A DNA stretch of 64,000 nucleotides from Devosia sp. YIM 151766 (GTDB lineage Bacteria > Pseudomonadota > Alphaproteobacteria > Rhizobiales > Devosiaceae), in NCBI RefSeq assembly GCF_030285925.1, contig NZ_CP127251.1, positions 1,550,001-1,614,000 on the forward strand, read 5' to 3'. The notes beneath the pieces are model-generated. The model searched no databases and was not told where the DNA came from. It saw only the letters and a program-made list of their open reading frames with translations. Below, piece after piece: positions 45,682 through 54,836 of this stretch. Within the stretch, counting starts at the first letter, position 1. The number at the start of each line of letters is the position of its first letter. Both the position numbers and the translations under genes were made by a program.

Positions 45682-46410
45682 ATGTCTCAAGCCGCCACCA
45701 CATTTGATTCTACCGTTGAACAATTCTTCGCCGGCGCCCGTGCCTGCCTGCCGGTCGCCATATCGGTCGCCGCCTATGGGCTGGTCTGGGGCGTTTTGGC
45801 GCGCGGCGCCGGCCTGAGCCCGCTCGAAGTGGTGCTGATGAGCGGGCTGGTCTTTGCCGGTTCGGCGCAATTCGTGGCGCTGGATCTGTGGACGGCGGTG
45901 CCGGCAACGCTGCCCATCGGCCCGCTGATCCTGGCCGCACTCATCGTCAATCTGCGCTATCTGCTGCTGACCGCCACCCTCCGCCCGCTCTATCCGGACC
46001 GAAAGCTCGGCCGTGGCGCGCTCAGCATGTATCTGGTGACCGACGAGAACTGGGCCATGACCGTCGCCGCCATGGCGCGGGGCGGCGGCAGCGTGGCATT
46101 TCTCATGGGCGGCGGCGCGCTCGCCTGGATTTCATGGATGAGCACCAATCTAATCGGCTATGGCCTTGGCTCGGCCATCGACGATCCGACGCGCTGGGGC
46201 CTCGATTTCGCTTTCACCGCGACTTTCCTGGCATTGCTGCTGGGCATGTGGAAGGGCAAGGGCGATCTCGTTCCCTGGCTGGTCGCCGCGCTCGCCGCCA
46301 TCGTCACCGCCCAATATATCGAAGGCAGCTGGCATATCCTGGTCGGCGGCATCGCCGGCAGCTTCGCGGGCGCCCTGGTCGAGGTGCGCAAGCATGCACA
46401 TATCGCCTGA
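45682..46410 (+). CDS. azlC: AzlC family branched-chain amino acid exporter, large subunit
   Basis: A 242-residue protein with about six or seven transmembrane helices. The AzlC pattern is ISVAAYGLVWGVLARGAGLS, EVVLMSGLVFAGSAQFVALD (then LW) and NLRYLLLTATLRPLYPDRKL. With AzlD it forms an exporter for branched-chain amino acids (leucine/azaleucine in Bacillus). The azlD start lies 17 nt inside the end of this gene, a tight translational coupling. Confidence 0.9.
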   Translation: MSQAATTFDSTVEQFFAGARACLPVAISVAAYGLVWGVLARGAGLSPLEVVLMSGLVFAGSAQFVALDLWTAVPATLPIGPLILAALIVNLRYLLLTATLRPLYPDRKLGRGALSMYLVTDENWAMTVAAMARGGGSVAFLMGGGALAWISWMSTNLIGYGLGSAIDDPTRWGLDFAFTATFLALLLGMWKGKGDLVPWLVAALAAIVTAQYIEGSWHILVGGIAGSFAGALVEVRKHAHIA

Positions 46411-46702
46411 AGCCCTATTGGCCATTCTCGGCATGGCCCTCGTCACCATAGCCGTCAAGGCTGGTGGCCTGCTGCTGGCCGACCGCCTGCCCCGCGAGGG
46501 CTTTGCCGCCGCCTGGCTCAAGCATATTCCCGGCGCGGTGCTTGCGGCGCTGGTGGCGCCGGCGCTGGTCACCGGCGGCCTCGCCGAGGTGATCGCCGCC
46601 TTAGCCACAGCGGCCATCTTCATCCTGTCGCGAAACCTCTTTGCCGCCATGGCAAGCGGCGTGCTGACCGTCTACTTCATGCGCCTCTGGCTGGGCGCCT
46701 AG
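46394..46702 (+). CDS. azlD: AzlD family small membrane subunit
   Basis: A 102-residue protein with three or four transmembrane helices (LLAILGMALVTIAVKAGGLL, KHIPGAVLAALVAPALVTGG and following). It matches AzlD, the small partner of AzlC. The ATG at 46394 lies inside the azlC coding end in another frame (17-nt overlap). It is the last gene of this two-gene unit and is convergent with dnaE, 15 nt away. Confidence 0.88.
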   Translation: MHISPEALLAILGMALVTIAVKAGGLLLADRLPREGFAAAWLKHIPGAVLAALVAPALVTGGLAEVIAALATAAIFILSRNLFAAMASGVLTVYFMRLWLGA

Positions 46703-46717
46703 TCCGGCCCGTCACCT

Positions 46718-49700
46718 TCAGGCGAACCGCACATCCGTCACCCCGTCCAGCGCCTTGATGCCGCCGGCGACTTCGGCGGTGACATTATATTTGCCGGGCA
46801 GCTCGATCTCGTATTCCCGCGCTCCGCCATCGCGAATGACCACGAAATTCACCCGCCCATTGCCGCCGCGCCTGAGCTGCGCCGTTGTCGGCCCAAGCGC
46901 CTTGGCATCGGCCACGAAGATGGTCAATTGCCGGTCCACCCGCTCCGCCAATCCCTCGATGGGCTCGGCGGAAATCAGCCGCAGGCTGATGCCTTCGGCG
47001 CGCTCGTCCGCCCCCACCTGGAGGATGACGGAATTGCCGGGTTGCAGCACGGCGCCGAATTCGTTGATCTGCTCGGAGAAGGCGATGCACTCAAAGGTGC
47101 CGCTCTGGTCCGACAGGGTCAGGATCATCATCGGCGTCCCCTTGCGGGTGCGCCGGTCATTGCGCGACGAAATGGTTCCGGCCAGCCGCCCTGCCCCGGC
47201 GCCATCCTTCACCGCCCGTTCGAAATCGCTCCAGCGCTGTACCCGCACTTTTTCGAACAGGTCGGCATAGGCGTCGAGCGGATGGGCCGACAGGTGAAAG
47301 CCGATCGCTGCCAGTTCGCGATCGGCGCGCTCGGTGGAATTCCACACGGCCACGCCCGTCGGCAGGCGGAAGGGCTCTTCCTCGACGGAGTCGAACATCG
47401 AGACCTGTCCGCTGCTGCGGTCGGCGGTCAGCGATTGGGCGGTGCCGATAACCGCTTCCACGGCGGCGAAGGCGACTTCGCGGCGCGGCGCCAGGGCATC
47501 GAAGGCGCCGGCATTGACCAGGGTTTCCAGCGTCCGCTTGTTGAGGACGCGCGGATCGACGCGGCGGGCAAAATCGCCCAAATCCTTGAAGGGCGTGTTG
47601 CCACGCATCTCGACGATGTGTTCCGCCATGGCGCGGCCGACGCCTTTTACCGCCGAGAGGCCGTAATGGACACGCTCGCTCTTCACCGAAAACACGACTT
47701 CGGACTGGTTGACGCAGGGCGGCACGACCTCGATGCCCTTCCTGCCGGCCTCGCGGCGGAAATCGGACAGCTTGTCGGTCTGCGCCATGTCGAGGGTCAT
47801 GGAGGCGGCGTAGAATTCGTGCGGGAAATGTTCCTTGAGATAAGCCGTCTGATAGGACACCCAGGCATAGGCGGCGGCGTGGCTCTTGTTGAAGCCGTAA
47901 TTGGCGAACTTGGCCAATAGGTCGAAAATCTGGTCGGCCAACGCCTCGCTGATGCCCTGCGGCCCGGAGCCTTCGCGGAAGCGAACGCGCTGGGCGTCCA
48001 TTTCCGCCTTGATCTTCTTGCCCATGGCACGGCGGAGCATGTCGGCCTCGCCCAGCGAATAGCCCGAGAGAAGCTGGGCGATCTGCATCACCTGCTCCTG
48101 ATAGACGATGATCCCATAGGTCTCGTCCAGCACCTCCTTGAGCGCCGCATGCGGATAATCCACCGGCTCGCGGCCATGCTTGCGGTCGATGAAGCTGGGA
48201 ATATTGTCCATCGGGCCGGGCCGATAGAGCGCGTTCATGGCGATCAGGTCTTCGATACGGTCGGGCTTGAGCTCCATCAGCGCCCGCCGCATGCCGGCGC
48301 TTTCAAACTGGAAGATGCCGTAGGTATCGCCGCGCGCATAAAGCTTGTAGGTCGCCGCATCGTCTATCGGGATGGCGTCGATATCGAGGGTGATGCCGCG
48401 GTTTTTCACCATGTCGACGGCATAGCGGATGGTGGTCAGGGTCTTGAGGCCCAGAAAGTCGAATTTCACCAGTCCCGCCGGCTCGACCCATTTGAGGTTA
48501 TATTGGGTGACCGGCATATCCGAGCGCGGATCGCGGTAGAGCGGCAGCAATTCCTGCAAGGGCCGGTCGCCGATGACGATGCCGGCGGCGTGGGTGGAAG
48601 CGTGGCGATAGAGCCCTTCCAGTGCCTTGCCGATCTCCACCAATTGGCCGACCGTTTCGTCCTCGTCCGCCATCTGTTTGAATTGCGGCACTTCCTTCAT
48701 GGTCCGCTCGATCGACCACGGATCGGCCGGATTGGCGGGCACCAGCTTGCAGATGCGGTCGACCTGCCCATAGGGCATCTGCAATACCCGCCCCACATCG
48801 CGCAGCACGGCGCGGGCCTGCAGCGTACCAAAGGTGATGATCTGGGCGACCTGGCTCGAGCCGTATTTGTCCTGCACATAGTCGATGACTTCTTCGCGCC
48901 GGTCCTGGCAGAAGTCGATGTCGAAGTCCGGCATCGAAACGCGCTCGGGATTGAGGAAGCGTTCGAACAGCAGATTATAGCGCAGCGGATCGAGGTCGGT
49001 GATGGTGGTGGCATAGGCGACGAGCGACCCGGCGCCCGAGCCGCGTCCCGGCCCCACCGGGATATCGTGGCCCTTGGCCCATTGGATGAAGTCGGCCACG
49101 ATGAGGAAATAGCCCGGAAACTTCATCCTTTCGATGATGTTCAGCTCGAAATCTAGCCGCTCGCGATATTCGGCCTCGGTCTTGCCCGGGGCGATGCCGG
49201 TGACTTCCAGCCGCTTGTCCAGGCCCTCGACGGCGATCCGGCGCAGTTCGGCCGCTTCCGCCGCCACCACGGCCTCTTCGCTGTCATGCGATCCGGCGGC
49301 GAATTTGGGCAGGATCGGGTCCCTGGTGCGCGGGCGATAGGCCACGCGGCGGGCGATCTCCACCGTCGAATCCAGCGCCTCGGGCAGGTCGGAGAACAGC
49401 TCCGCCATCTGGGCGCGGGTCTTGAAGAAATACTGGTCGCCGAGCTTGCGCCGCTCGGTCTGGGCCAGCACCGAGCCGCCGGCAATGGCCAGCAAGGCGT
49501 CATGCGCCTCGAACTCCTTCTCGGACTTGAAGAATGGTTCGTTGGTGGCCACCAGCGGAATGCCCTTGCGATAGGCATAATCGATGAGGCGCGGCTCGAC
49601 AGCGGCTTCCAGCGGGCGGCCATGGCGCTGCAATTCGATATAGAAGCGGTCGCCGAAGCGATCGGCCAATAGATCAAGGCGGCGGACGGCATTGGCGTCC

Positions 49701-50173
49701 TGGCCATGGGCGAAGGCCATGTCGATGGCCCCTTCGGGACCGCCGGAAAGACAAATGATGCCCGACAGGCTATCGCGGGTCAGCCAATCCAGCCGGGCCC
49801 GCGCCAGGCCATCCTCGCCTTCAAGATAGGCGCGGGAGACGAGCTGCGAGAGGTTGGAAAACCCTTCCTCCGATTGCGCCATCAGCACGATGCTGGACTT
49901 GCCGGCCCAGGCCAGATGCCCGCGCTCGCTCAGCCGTTCCTCCGCCGCGGCGAAATCCACGGCGAGCTCGACCCCGATCAGCGGCTGGATGCCCTTCTTG
50001 GTGGCCTTTTCGGAGAATTCCAGCGCACCGAAAAGATTGTTGGTATCGGCTATGCCGAGCGCCGGCTGCCCGTCCTCGGCGGCGAGCTTGAGAATGGTTT
50101 CCAGCTGCAACGCTCCTTCGAGGAGCGAGAAAGCCGAATGAACGTGCAGGTGAATGAAGCCGGGGCCGCGCAT
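46718..50173 (-). CDS. dnaE: DNA polymerase III subunit alpha
   Basis: A 1151-residue replicative polymerase. The PHP domain opens RGPGFIHLHVHSAFSLLEGA. The C-family polymerase core has the catalytic Asp residues in MPDFDIDFCQDRREEVIDYV, and helix-hairpin-helix, OB and C-terminal clamp/tau-binding parts follow. The PHP domain identifies it as DnaE1-type rather than the mutagenic DnaE2/ImuC. Its start is set at ATG 50173: AAGGAG is 6 nt before it, whereas an ATG at 50179 has no spacer. A 32-codon ORF with an SOS promoter lies 72 nt upstream on the same strand. Confidence 0.96.
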   Translation of the reverse strand: MRGPGFIHLHVHSAFSLLEGALQLETILKLAAEDGQPALGIADTNNLFGALEFSEKATKKGIQPLIGVELAVDFAAAEERLSERGHLAWAGKSSIVLMAQSEEGFSNLSQLVSRAYLEGEDGLARARLDWLTRDSLSGIICLSGGPEGAIDMAFAHGQDANAVRRLDLLADRFGDRFYIELQRHGRPLEAAVEPRLIDYAYRKGIPLVATNEPFFKSEKEFEAHDALLAIAGGSVLAQTERRKLGDQYFFKTRAQMAELFSDLPEALDSTVEIARRVAYRPRTRDPILPKFAAGSHDSEEAVVAAEAAELRRIAVEGLDKRLEVTGIAPGKTEAEYRERLDFELNIIERMKFPGYFLIVADFIQWAKGHDIPVGPGRGSGAGSLVAYATTITDLDPLRYNLLFERFLNPERVSMPDFDIDFCQDRREEVIDYVQDKYGSSQVAQIITFGTLQARAVLRDVGRVLQMPYGQVDRICKLVPANPADPWSIERTMKEVPQFKQMADEDETVGQLVEIGKALEGLYRHASTHAAGIVIGDRPLQELLPLYRDPRSDMPVTQYNLKWVEPAGLVKFDFLGLKTLTTIRYAVDMVKNRGITLDIDAIPIDDAATYKLYARGDTYGIFQFESAGMRRALMELKPDRIEDLIAMNALYRPGPMDNIPSFIDRKHGREPVDYPHAALKEVLDETYGIIVYQEQVMQIAQLLSGYSLGEADMLRRAMGKKIKAEMDAQRVRFREGSGPQGISEALADQIFDLLAKFANYGFNKSHAAAYAWVSYQTAYLKEHFPHEFYAASMTLDMAQTDKLSDFRREAGRKGIEVVPPCVNQSEVVFSVKSERVHYGLSAVKGVGRAMAEHIVEMRGNTPFKDLGDFARRVDPRVLNKRTLETLVNAGAFDALAPRREVAFAAVEAVIGTAQSLTADRSSGQVSMFDSVEEEPFRLPTGVAVWNSTERADRELAAIGFHLSAHPLDAYADLFEKVRVQRWSDFERAVKDGAGAGRLAGTISSRNDRRTRKGTPMMILTLSDQSGTFECIAFSEQINEFGAVLQPGNSVILQVGADERAEGISLRLISAEPIEGLAERVDRQLTIFVADAKALGPTTAQLRRGGNGRVNFVVIRDGGAREYEIELPGKYNVTAEVAGGIKALDGVTDVRFA

Positions 50174-50245
50174 ATGCATCTCCTTGGCGGACTCTGTGGC
50201 ACCGGCCTCGCAAGGTCAAACCACACAGCGCTCAATCCACAGCCA

Positions 50246-50344
50246 TCACACCAGCTTGGTCAGGATATCCATCCAGGCCAGCGAGCCGATGGTGAACACA
50301 CCCAAGGTAACGAAAGCGGCGAAGTCCTTGACGAAATCGAGCAT
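50246..50344 (-). CDS. 32-residue single-pass membrane peptide, SOS-controlled
   Basis: A small ORF, too short for ordinary gene finders, encodes MLDFVKDFAAFVTLGVFTIG followed by SLAWMDILTKLV. Residues 8-24 are a hydrophobic helix, and both flanks carry mixed charges. It has a proper ribosome binding site (AGGAG, 6 nt before the ATG) and a stop before dnaE. Its promoter overlaps a GTTC-N7-GTTC LexA box, so expression should rise on DNA damage. By design it resembles SidA of Caulobacter (29-residue SOS division inhibitor) and the TisB-type membrane peptides. The function is inferred only; I do not recognise the sequence. Confidence 0.7.
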   Translation of the reverse strand: MLDFVKDFAAFVTLGVFTIGSLAWMDILTKLV

Positions 50345-50371
50345 CTCTATCTCCTGTGTTTCCGTATTGTT

Positions 50372-50400
50372 CTTATATGTTCGATATTTGTTCTCGTCCA
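50372..50400 (-). promoter_or_regulatory. SOS promoter with LexA box between -35 and -10
   Basis: On the minus strand, TGGACG (50395-50400) and TATAAG (50372-50377) are separated by 17 nt. The spacer contains GTTC-N7-GTTC read on the plus strand (50379-50382 and 50390-50393), the LexA recognition sequence of alphaproteobacteria. A third GTTC at 50369-50372 has a 6-nt spacer and is not a consensus partner. LexA bound here would block RNA polymerase. Confidence 0.75.
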
Positions 50401-50533
50401 TACAGGAACATCGGTGAAACCGGGGACAGAGGTTAACTGGTTAGGAAATCGTTAGGAGCTTTCCGCTTTGGCGGAATCAGAGATTCCTGTGCCTCGCCCG
50501 TCTTGAGCCGGGCTATCGCCTCTTTACCGGATC

Positions 50534-50598
50534 GTGACGCGAGGGCTCTTGTCGCAGGTCCACAAAAAAGAACCCTCGCGTCAAGCGCGAGGGTGACG
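50534..50598. repeat. family B palindromic repeat, copy 3 (left arm shortened)
   Basis: The right arm CCCTCGCGTCAAGCGCGAGG (then GTGACG) is intact. The left arm starts late, at TGACGCGAGGG. It lies between lolD and the SOS-controlled small ORF. Confidence 0.8.
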
Positions 50599-50652
50599 AA
50601 CGTAGCCGCCAAGAATCAAACGGTGCGGAAACGCCGTGACGGCTGGCCCGCC

Positions 50653-51339
50653 CTACAGCGTATGCGGAACCACCAACCCGTTCTTGATCGTCACGATCCG
50701 GTCCGCCCGTCGGGCAAGGTCGTAATTGTGGGTGGCGATCAGGGCGGCGGCGCCTTCATTGCGGATGAGATCTTTCAGGGCCTCGAAAACGCGGTCGCTG
50801 GTTTCGGGGTCGAGATTGCCGGTCGGTTCATCGGCGAGGATGACGCGCGGATGGTTCGCGGCGGCGCGGGCAATGGCGATACGCTGCTGCTCGCCGCCGG
50901 AGAGTTCGGCCGGACGATGCTCGGCGCGCGGGGCCACGCCGAGCAGATCGAGCAGGTCCATGGCCCGGCCCTCCGCGTCCTTCTGCGAGCGGCCGGCGAT
51001 CAATTGCGGCATGACCACGTTTTCGAGCGCGGTGAATTCGGGCAGCAAATGGTGGAATTGATAGACATAGCCCACCGTCGAGCGCCGCAATTGCGTTCGC
51101 GCCCGGTCGCCCATCCGGCTGGTGGGCTGGCCGACGATCTCGATCTCGCCCGATTGCGGCGATTCCAGCAGGCCGCAGAGATGCAGCAGGGTCGATTTGC
51201 CGGCGCCCGATGGCGCGACCAGCGCCACCATCTCGCCGCTGTCCACGACAAGATCGGCGGCTTCGAGCACGCGGACCATGCGCTCGCCTTCGCCGTAATG
51301 GCGATGCACGCCGGAAAGGCGCAGATGCGGCTTATTCAT
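50653..51339 (-). CDS. lolD: lipoprotein-releasing ABC transporter ATPase LolD
   Basis: A 228-residue ABC ATPase that powers release of outer-membrane lipoproteins from the inner membrane. It has Walker [10 protein letters not shown] (near 43-51), Q-loop [16 protein letters not shown], signature LSGGEQQR, Walker [14 protein letters not shown] and the His switch ATHNYDLA. The ATG at 51339 ([11 protein letters not shown]) overlaps the lolE stop region by 8 nt; the longer frame to 51414 lies inside lolE and is not used. It is the last gene of proS-lolE-lolD. Confidence 0.95.
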   Translation of the reverse strand: MNKPHLRLSGVHRHYGEGERMVRVLEAADLVVDSGEMVALVAPSGAGKSTLLHLCGLLESPQSGEIEIVGQPTSRMGDRARTQLRRSTVGYVYQFHHLLPEFTALENVVMPQLIAGRSQKDAEGRAMDLLDLLGVAPRAEHRPAELSGGEQQRIAIARAAANHPRVILADEPTGNLDPETSDRVFEALKDLIRNEGAAALIATHNYDLARRADRIVTIKNGLVVPHTL

Positions 51340-52705
51340 AGCGCAGGGCCTCCACCGGATCATATTGCGCGGCGCGCCAGGCGGGATAGAGCGTGGCGAG
51401 GAAAGAAAGGCCAAGGGCCATGCACACCACGACGGTCACTTCCACCGGATCGACACGGCTGGGCAGCGAGGACAGGAAGAAGACTTCCGGCGGAAACAGG
51501 GTCACGCCGAGCAGGTTGGAGATCGATGCGCGGATGGCCTCTGCATTCGACGCCACGATCAGGCCCAGCACGAAGCCGACCAGCGTACCGATAAAGCCGA
51601 TGGCGGTGCCGGTGATCGAGAAGATGCGCATGATCGAGCCGCGCGTCGCGCCCATGGTGCGCAGCACCGCAATATCGGCGCTCTTGTCCTTCACCAGCAT
51701 GATCAGGCTGGCGATGATGTTGAAGGCGGCGACGAGGATGATCATGGAGAGGATGGTGAACATCACCACCCGTTCCACCTGCAGGGCCGAAAAGAAAGTC
51801 TGGTTGCGTTCCTGCCAGGAGGTGAGGATCAGCGGTCTTATGCCGGGCGCCGATTGCAGGCGCTGCCGCATGACGCCTACGCCATCCGGGTCGTTGATGA
51901 AGATCTCGGCGGCCGAGACGCGCGCCACCCGTTCATAGGCGGCATCGATTTCCGCATCGCTCGCCAGCGGATCGAGCGGCCCCATGCCGGGCTTCAGCAC
52001 CTCATCGACCAGTTTGAAATAATCCTGAGCCGGTTCGAGCGGCATATACATGAAGTAGGAATCGAACTCGACCATGCCGAGATTGAAGATCACATTGACC
52101 GGATAGGAGCGGATTTGCGGCGTCGAGCCGAACGGCGTCATCGTGCCTTCGGGATTGATGAGCTGCACCTGATCGCCGATGCCGACGCCGAGCGTCTGCG
52201 CCAGGCGATAGCCGATGGCGACGCCGCGGCTGTCGTCCCATTGGTCGAAGCCCCCCTGCTCCGCCCCATTGTAGAGCAAGGTCAACTTCCGGAGGTTTTC
52301 CTCATCCATGCCGCGCACGGTGGCGCCGGTGGACGAGCCGCGCCCCGAGGCCAGCACCTGGCCCTCGACGAAATAGACGGCGAAGCTGACGCCATCGACC
52401 TGCTCCAGCGCCGCCACCGTTTCCCGGTAATCGGTGAGCTGGCTTTCGATCGGATAGGCGGTGAAATGGCCGTTGAGGCCGAGAATCTTGTCCAGCAACT
52501 CGCCACGAAATCCGTTCATCACCGACATGACCACGATCAGCGTGGCGACGCCGATAGCGACCCCCACCATGGTCAGGCTGGCGATGACGGAAATGAACGC
52601 TTCCTTGCGGCGGGCGCGCAGATAGCGTCCGGCAATCATCCACTCGAACCGGGCAAAGGGGCGGGTTTCCCGGTTTGCCGGGACGTCTGGCGCGTTCGAG
52701 GTCAA
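51332..52705 (-). CDS. lolE: lipoprotein-releasing ABC transporter permease LolC/LolE
   Basis: A 457-residue inner-membrane permease. A first transmembrane helix near residue 35-60 ([20 protein letters not shown]) is followed by a roughly 200-residue periplasmic domain and then the FtsX-like part with three more helices ([20 protein letters not shown] and following), ending PVEALRYE. Alphaproteobacteria often have a single LolF-like protein doing the LolC/LolE job, so the symbol is approximate. The TTG at 52705 overlaps the proS stop by 2 nt (TTGA), implying coupling. Confidence 0.93.
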   Translation of the reverse strand: MTSNAPDVPANRETRPFARFEWMIAGRYLRARRKEAFISVIASLTMVGVAIGVATLIVVMSVMNGFRGELLDKILGLNGHFTAYPIESQLTDYRETVAALEQVDGVSFAVYFVEGQVLASGRGSSTGATVRGMDEENLRKLTLLYNGAEQGGFDQWDDSRGVAIGYRLAQTLGVGIGDQVQLINPEGTMTPFGSTPQIRSYPVNVIFNLGMVEFDSYFMYMPLEPAQDYFKLVDEVLKPGMGPLDPLASDAEIDAAYERVARVSAAEIFINDPDGVGVMRQRLQSAPGIRPLILTSWQERNQTFFSALQVERVVMFTILSMIILVAAFNIIASLIMLVKDKSADIAVLRTMGATRGSIMRIFSITGTAIGFIGTLVGFVLGLIVASNAEAIRASISNLLGVTLFPPEVFFLSSLPSRVDPVEVTVVVCMALGLSFLATLYPAWRAAQYDPVEALRYE

Positions 52706-54051
52706 ATGTCGGTCATCCGCTGCGGTTCGATCAGGCTCTTGAGGCGCTCGACTGCCCCGCTTAGCGGCAGCGTCTCGCGCTCGCCGGTCTTGCGATGCTT
52801 GATCTCGACTTCGCCCGATTTAAGGCCGCGCGGGCCCAGAATGACCTGATAGGGAATGCCGACCAGATCCGCCGTGGCGAACTTCGAGCCGGCCGGCTGG
52901 TCGCGATCGTCGTAGAGCATGTCGAGACCGGCGGCATTGAACTCTGCATAGAGCGTGTCGCAGGCCGCATCAGTTTCGGCGTCGCCGGCCTTGAGATTGA
53001 TCAGCACCGCTTCGAACGGCGCCACCGAAACCGGCCAGATAATGCCGTTCTCGTCATGGCTGGCCTCGATGATGGCCGGCACGACGCGGGTCAGGCCGAT
53101 GCCGTAGGACCCCATATGAACAATGGTTTCCTTGCCGTCCTGGCCGGTGACGCTGGCCTTCATCGGCTCGGAATATTTGGTGCCGAAATAGAAGATGTGC
53201 CCGACCTCGATGCCGCGCGCCGATACGCGCTTGTCCGCGGGGACCAAGGCTTCATATTCGGCCTGGTCGACCATTTCCTCGGTGGCGGCGTAAAGCGAGG
53301 TCCAGTCGTCGAAAATGGGCTTCAGATCGCCGCGGAAATCCACGTCCTTGGGCGGGATGGGCTTGTCGAGCAGGTCCCTGTGGCAGAACACCTGGCTCTC
53401 GCCGGTTTCGGCGAGGATGATCCATTCATGGCTGAGATCGCCGCCAATGGGACCGGTATCGGCGCGCATCGGAATGGCGGTCAGCCCCATGCGGGCATAG
53501 GTGCGCAGATAGGCCACGAACATGCGCTCATAGGCCTTGACCGCGTCTTCCTTGGTCAGATCGAAGGAATAGGCGTCCTTCATCAGAAATTCGCGGCTGC
53601 GCATGGCGCCGAAACGCGGGCGCACCTCGTCGCGGAATTTCCATTGAATATGGTAGAGATTGAGCGGCAGGTCCTTATAGGACTTCACATAGGCCCGGAA
53701 GATGTCGGTGATCATCTCCTCATTGGTCGGCCCATAGAGGAATTCGCGCTCGTGCCGGTCCGCGATGCGCAGCATTTCCTTGCCATAGGCGTCGTAGCGG
53801 CCCGATTCGCGCCAGAGATCGGCGGACTGGATCGTGGGCATCAGCAATTCGATGGCGCCGGAGCGGTTCTGCTCTTCCTCGATGATGCGCTGCACTTTCA
53901 TCAGCACCTTGTAGCCGAGCGGCAGCCAGGAATAGAGGCCGGATGCCTGCTGACGGATCATGCCGGCGCGCAGCATCAGGCGGTGCGAGACAATCTCAGC
54001 TTCCTTGGGCACGTCGCGCAGCACCGGCAGGAAATAGCGGGAAAGACGCAT
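52702..54051 (-). CDS. proS: proline--tRNA ligase, short alphaproteobacterial form
   Basis: A 449-residue class II aminoacyl-tRNA synthetase without the YbaK-type editing insertion, which matches the shorter alphaproteobacterial ProS. It has [20 protein letters not shown], the class II motif 2 [20 protein letters not shown] (then KDAYSFD) and motif 3-like [16 protein letters not shown], with the C-terminal anticodon-binding domain. The ATG at 54051 has GGAG 6 nt upstream; the longer frame to 54099 is not used. It starts the proS-lolE-lolD unit. Confidence 0.96.
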   Translation of the reverse strand: MRLSRYFLPVLRDVPKEAEIVSHRLMLRAGMIRQQASGLYSWLPLGYKVLMKVQRIIEEEQNRSGAIELLMPTIQSADLWRESGRYDAYGKEMLRIADRHEREFLYGPTNEEMITDIFRAYVKSYKDLPLNLYHIQWKFRDEVRPRFGAMRSREFLMKDAYSFDLTKEDAVKAYERMFVAYLRTYARMGLTAIPMRADTGPIGGDLSHEWIILAETGESQVFCHRDLLDKPIPPKDVDFRGDLKPIFDDWTSLYAATEEMVDQAEYEALVPADKRVSARGIEVGHIFYFGTKYSEPMKASVTGQDGKETIVHMGSYGIGLTRVVPAIIEASHDENGIIWPVSVAPFEAVLINLKAGDAETDAACDTLYAEFNAAGLDMLYDDRDQPAGSKFATADLVGIPYQVILGPRGLKSGEVEIKHRKTGERETLPLSGAVERLKSLIEPQRMTDI

Positions 54052-54186
54052 GAAAACTCCGAACAGGTACGTCGACTCGAGGGTTCTGTTGATGCCCACT
54101 CAAATCCTAACACTCCATTCGATGCAAGCATGCAAGCTATGCAGAATCTGCTTGGCAGAGCCAAAAAGTGTTGTTAGGGTCCGAGC

Positions 54187-54326
54187 CAATAAAACAAAGG
54201 TGGCCCAAACCGCCGGACGTCGACAACGTCAAGGGAGGAGCGTTGGCTGCCGCTTTGTAGCGCGCCTAAGACCAACGTATTGTCGGACAAACTCATTTCA
54301 GCGGGGCCCTCGTGCCCCGCTTTTTT
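54187..54326 (+). ncRNA. candidate small RNA with its own promoter and terminator
   Basis: Between divergent proS and the yjbR-like gene, a TTGGCA (54152-54157) and TAGGGT (54175-54180) spaced by 17 nt could start a transcript near 54187. The transcript would end at a strong terminator just before the yjbR-like start. It has a possible GTCCG...CGGAC helix and a GGGAGGAG sequence followed by a five-codon TTG frame. No known RNA family is recognised. The alternative is an attenuated leader of the yjbR-like gene. Confidence 0.45.
54301..54326 (+). terminator. Rho-independent terminator upstream of the yjbR-like gene
   Basis: GCGGGGC (54301-54307) and GCCCCGC (54314-54320) form a 7-bp stem with loop CCTCGT, followed by six T residues. 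It ends a plus-strand transcript 18 nt before the next start codon. Confidence 0.85.
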
Positions 54327-54344
54327 GTTTGAGTTCAATGTATT

Positions 54345-54653
54345 ATGGCCAGTGCTGAAACCTTCACGCGAATTGCGATGGCCCTGCCCGGCACGACGAG
54401 CGCGCCGCATTTCGACCGGGTCGCCTTCAAGGTGAAACGCAATTACGCGACGCTCGCGGCGGACGGGCTTTCGGCAAATCTCAAATTCACTCCCGAAGAG
54501 CAGGAACTGAAATGTCTGGTGGCGCCGGACATATTTGAGGCCATCGACAATGGCTGGGGCAGGCAGGGCTGGACGACGATCATGCTGGCGCCGGCAACCG
54601 AGCCGGATATCGCGGCTGCCTTGGCCATGGCGCATGCCCATGCGGTGAAGTAG
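54345..54653 (+). CDS. MmcQ/YjbR family protein
   Basis: A 102-residue protein with the MmcQ/YjbR-like double-wing fold. It starts MASAETFTRIAMALPGTTSA, continues HFDRVAFKVKRNYATLA and LKFTPEEQELKCLV, and ends NGWGRQGWTTIMLAPATEPD then IAAAL. YjbR proteins bind DNA or small ligands, and their function is not settled. The start lies 18 nt after a terminator, and no convincing ribosome binding site is visible, so it may be expressed from a separate promoter or by read-through. Confidence 0.85.
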   Translation: MASAETFTRIAMALPGTTSAPHFDRVAFKVKRNYATLAADGLSANLKFTPEEQELKCLVAPDIFEAIDNGWGRQGWTTIMLAPATEPDIAAALAMAHAHAVK

Positions 54654-54665
54654 CGCCCCTTCCCC

Positions 54666-54721
54666 GATCATCGCTCTCGCGCGCCCTCCCGGATCGTCAC
54701 CCTCTCGCCCGTTTCCCAGAT
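54666..54721. repeat. two degenerate 26-27-nt units leading into family B copy 4
   Basis: GATCATCGCTCTCGCGCGC (54666) and GATCGTCACCCTCTCGCCC (54692) repeat the outer end of the following palindrome (GATCGTCACCCTCGCGC at 54719) with 26 and 27-nt spacing. This is the same period as the array at 31620-31730. Confidence 0.65.
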
Positions 54722-54803
54722 CGTCACCCTCGCGCTTGACGCGAGGGTTCTTGCGGCTACCCCCACAAACAAAAACCCCCGCGTCAAGCGCGAGGGTGAC
54801 GAG
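54722..54803. repeat. family B palindromic repeat, copy 4
   Basis: CGTCACCCTCGCGCTTGACG then CGAGGG on the left, and CCGCGTCAAGCGCGAGGGTG then ACG on the right, make a long inverted repeat with a loop rich in A and C. Confidence 0.85.
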
Positions 54804-54836
54804 TGGCGGTTTTGGACCGATCACACGGTCCCCCGC

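Noticed and set aside
50369..50382. GTTC-N6-GTTC as a second LexA box
   Set aside because: The spacer is 6 nt and not the 7 nt required. Only the overlapping 50379-50393 pair fits the alphaproteobacterial consensus.
54050..54358. Plus-strand ORF running through the proS-yjbR gap
   Set aside because: It is Cys/Arg-rich, reads straight through a strong terminator and shows no domain. The region is better explained as a small RNA.
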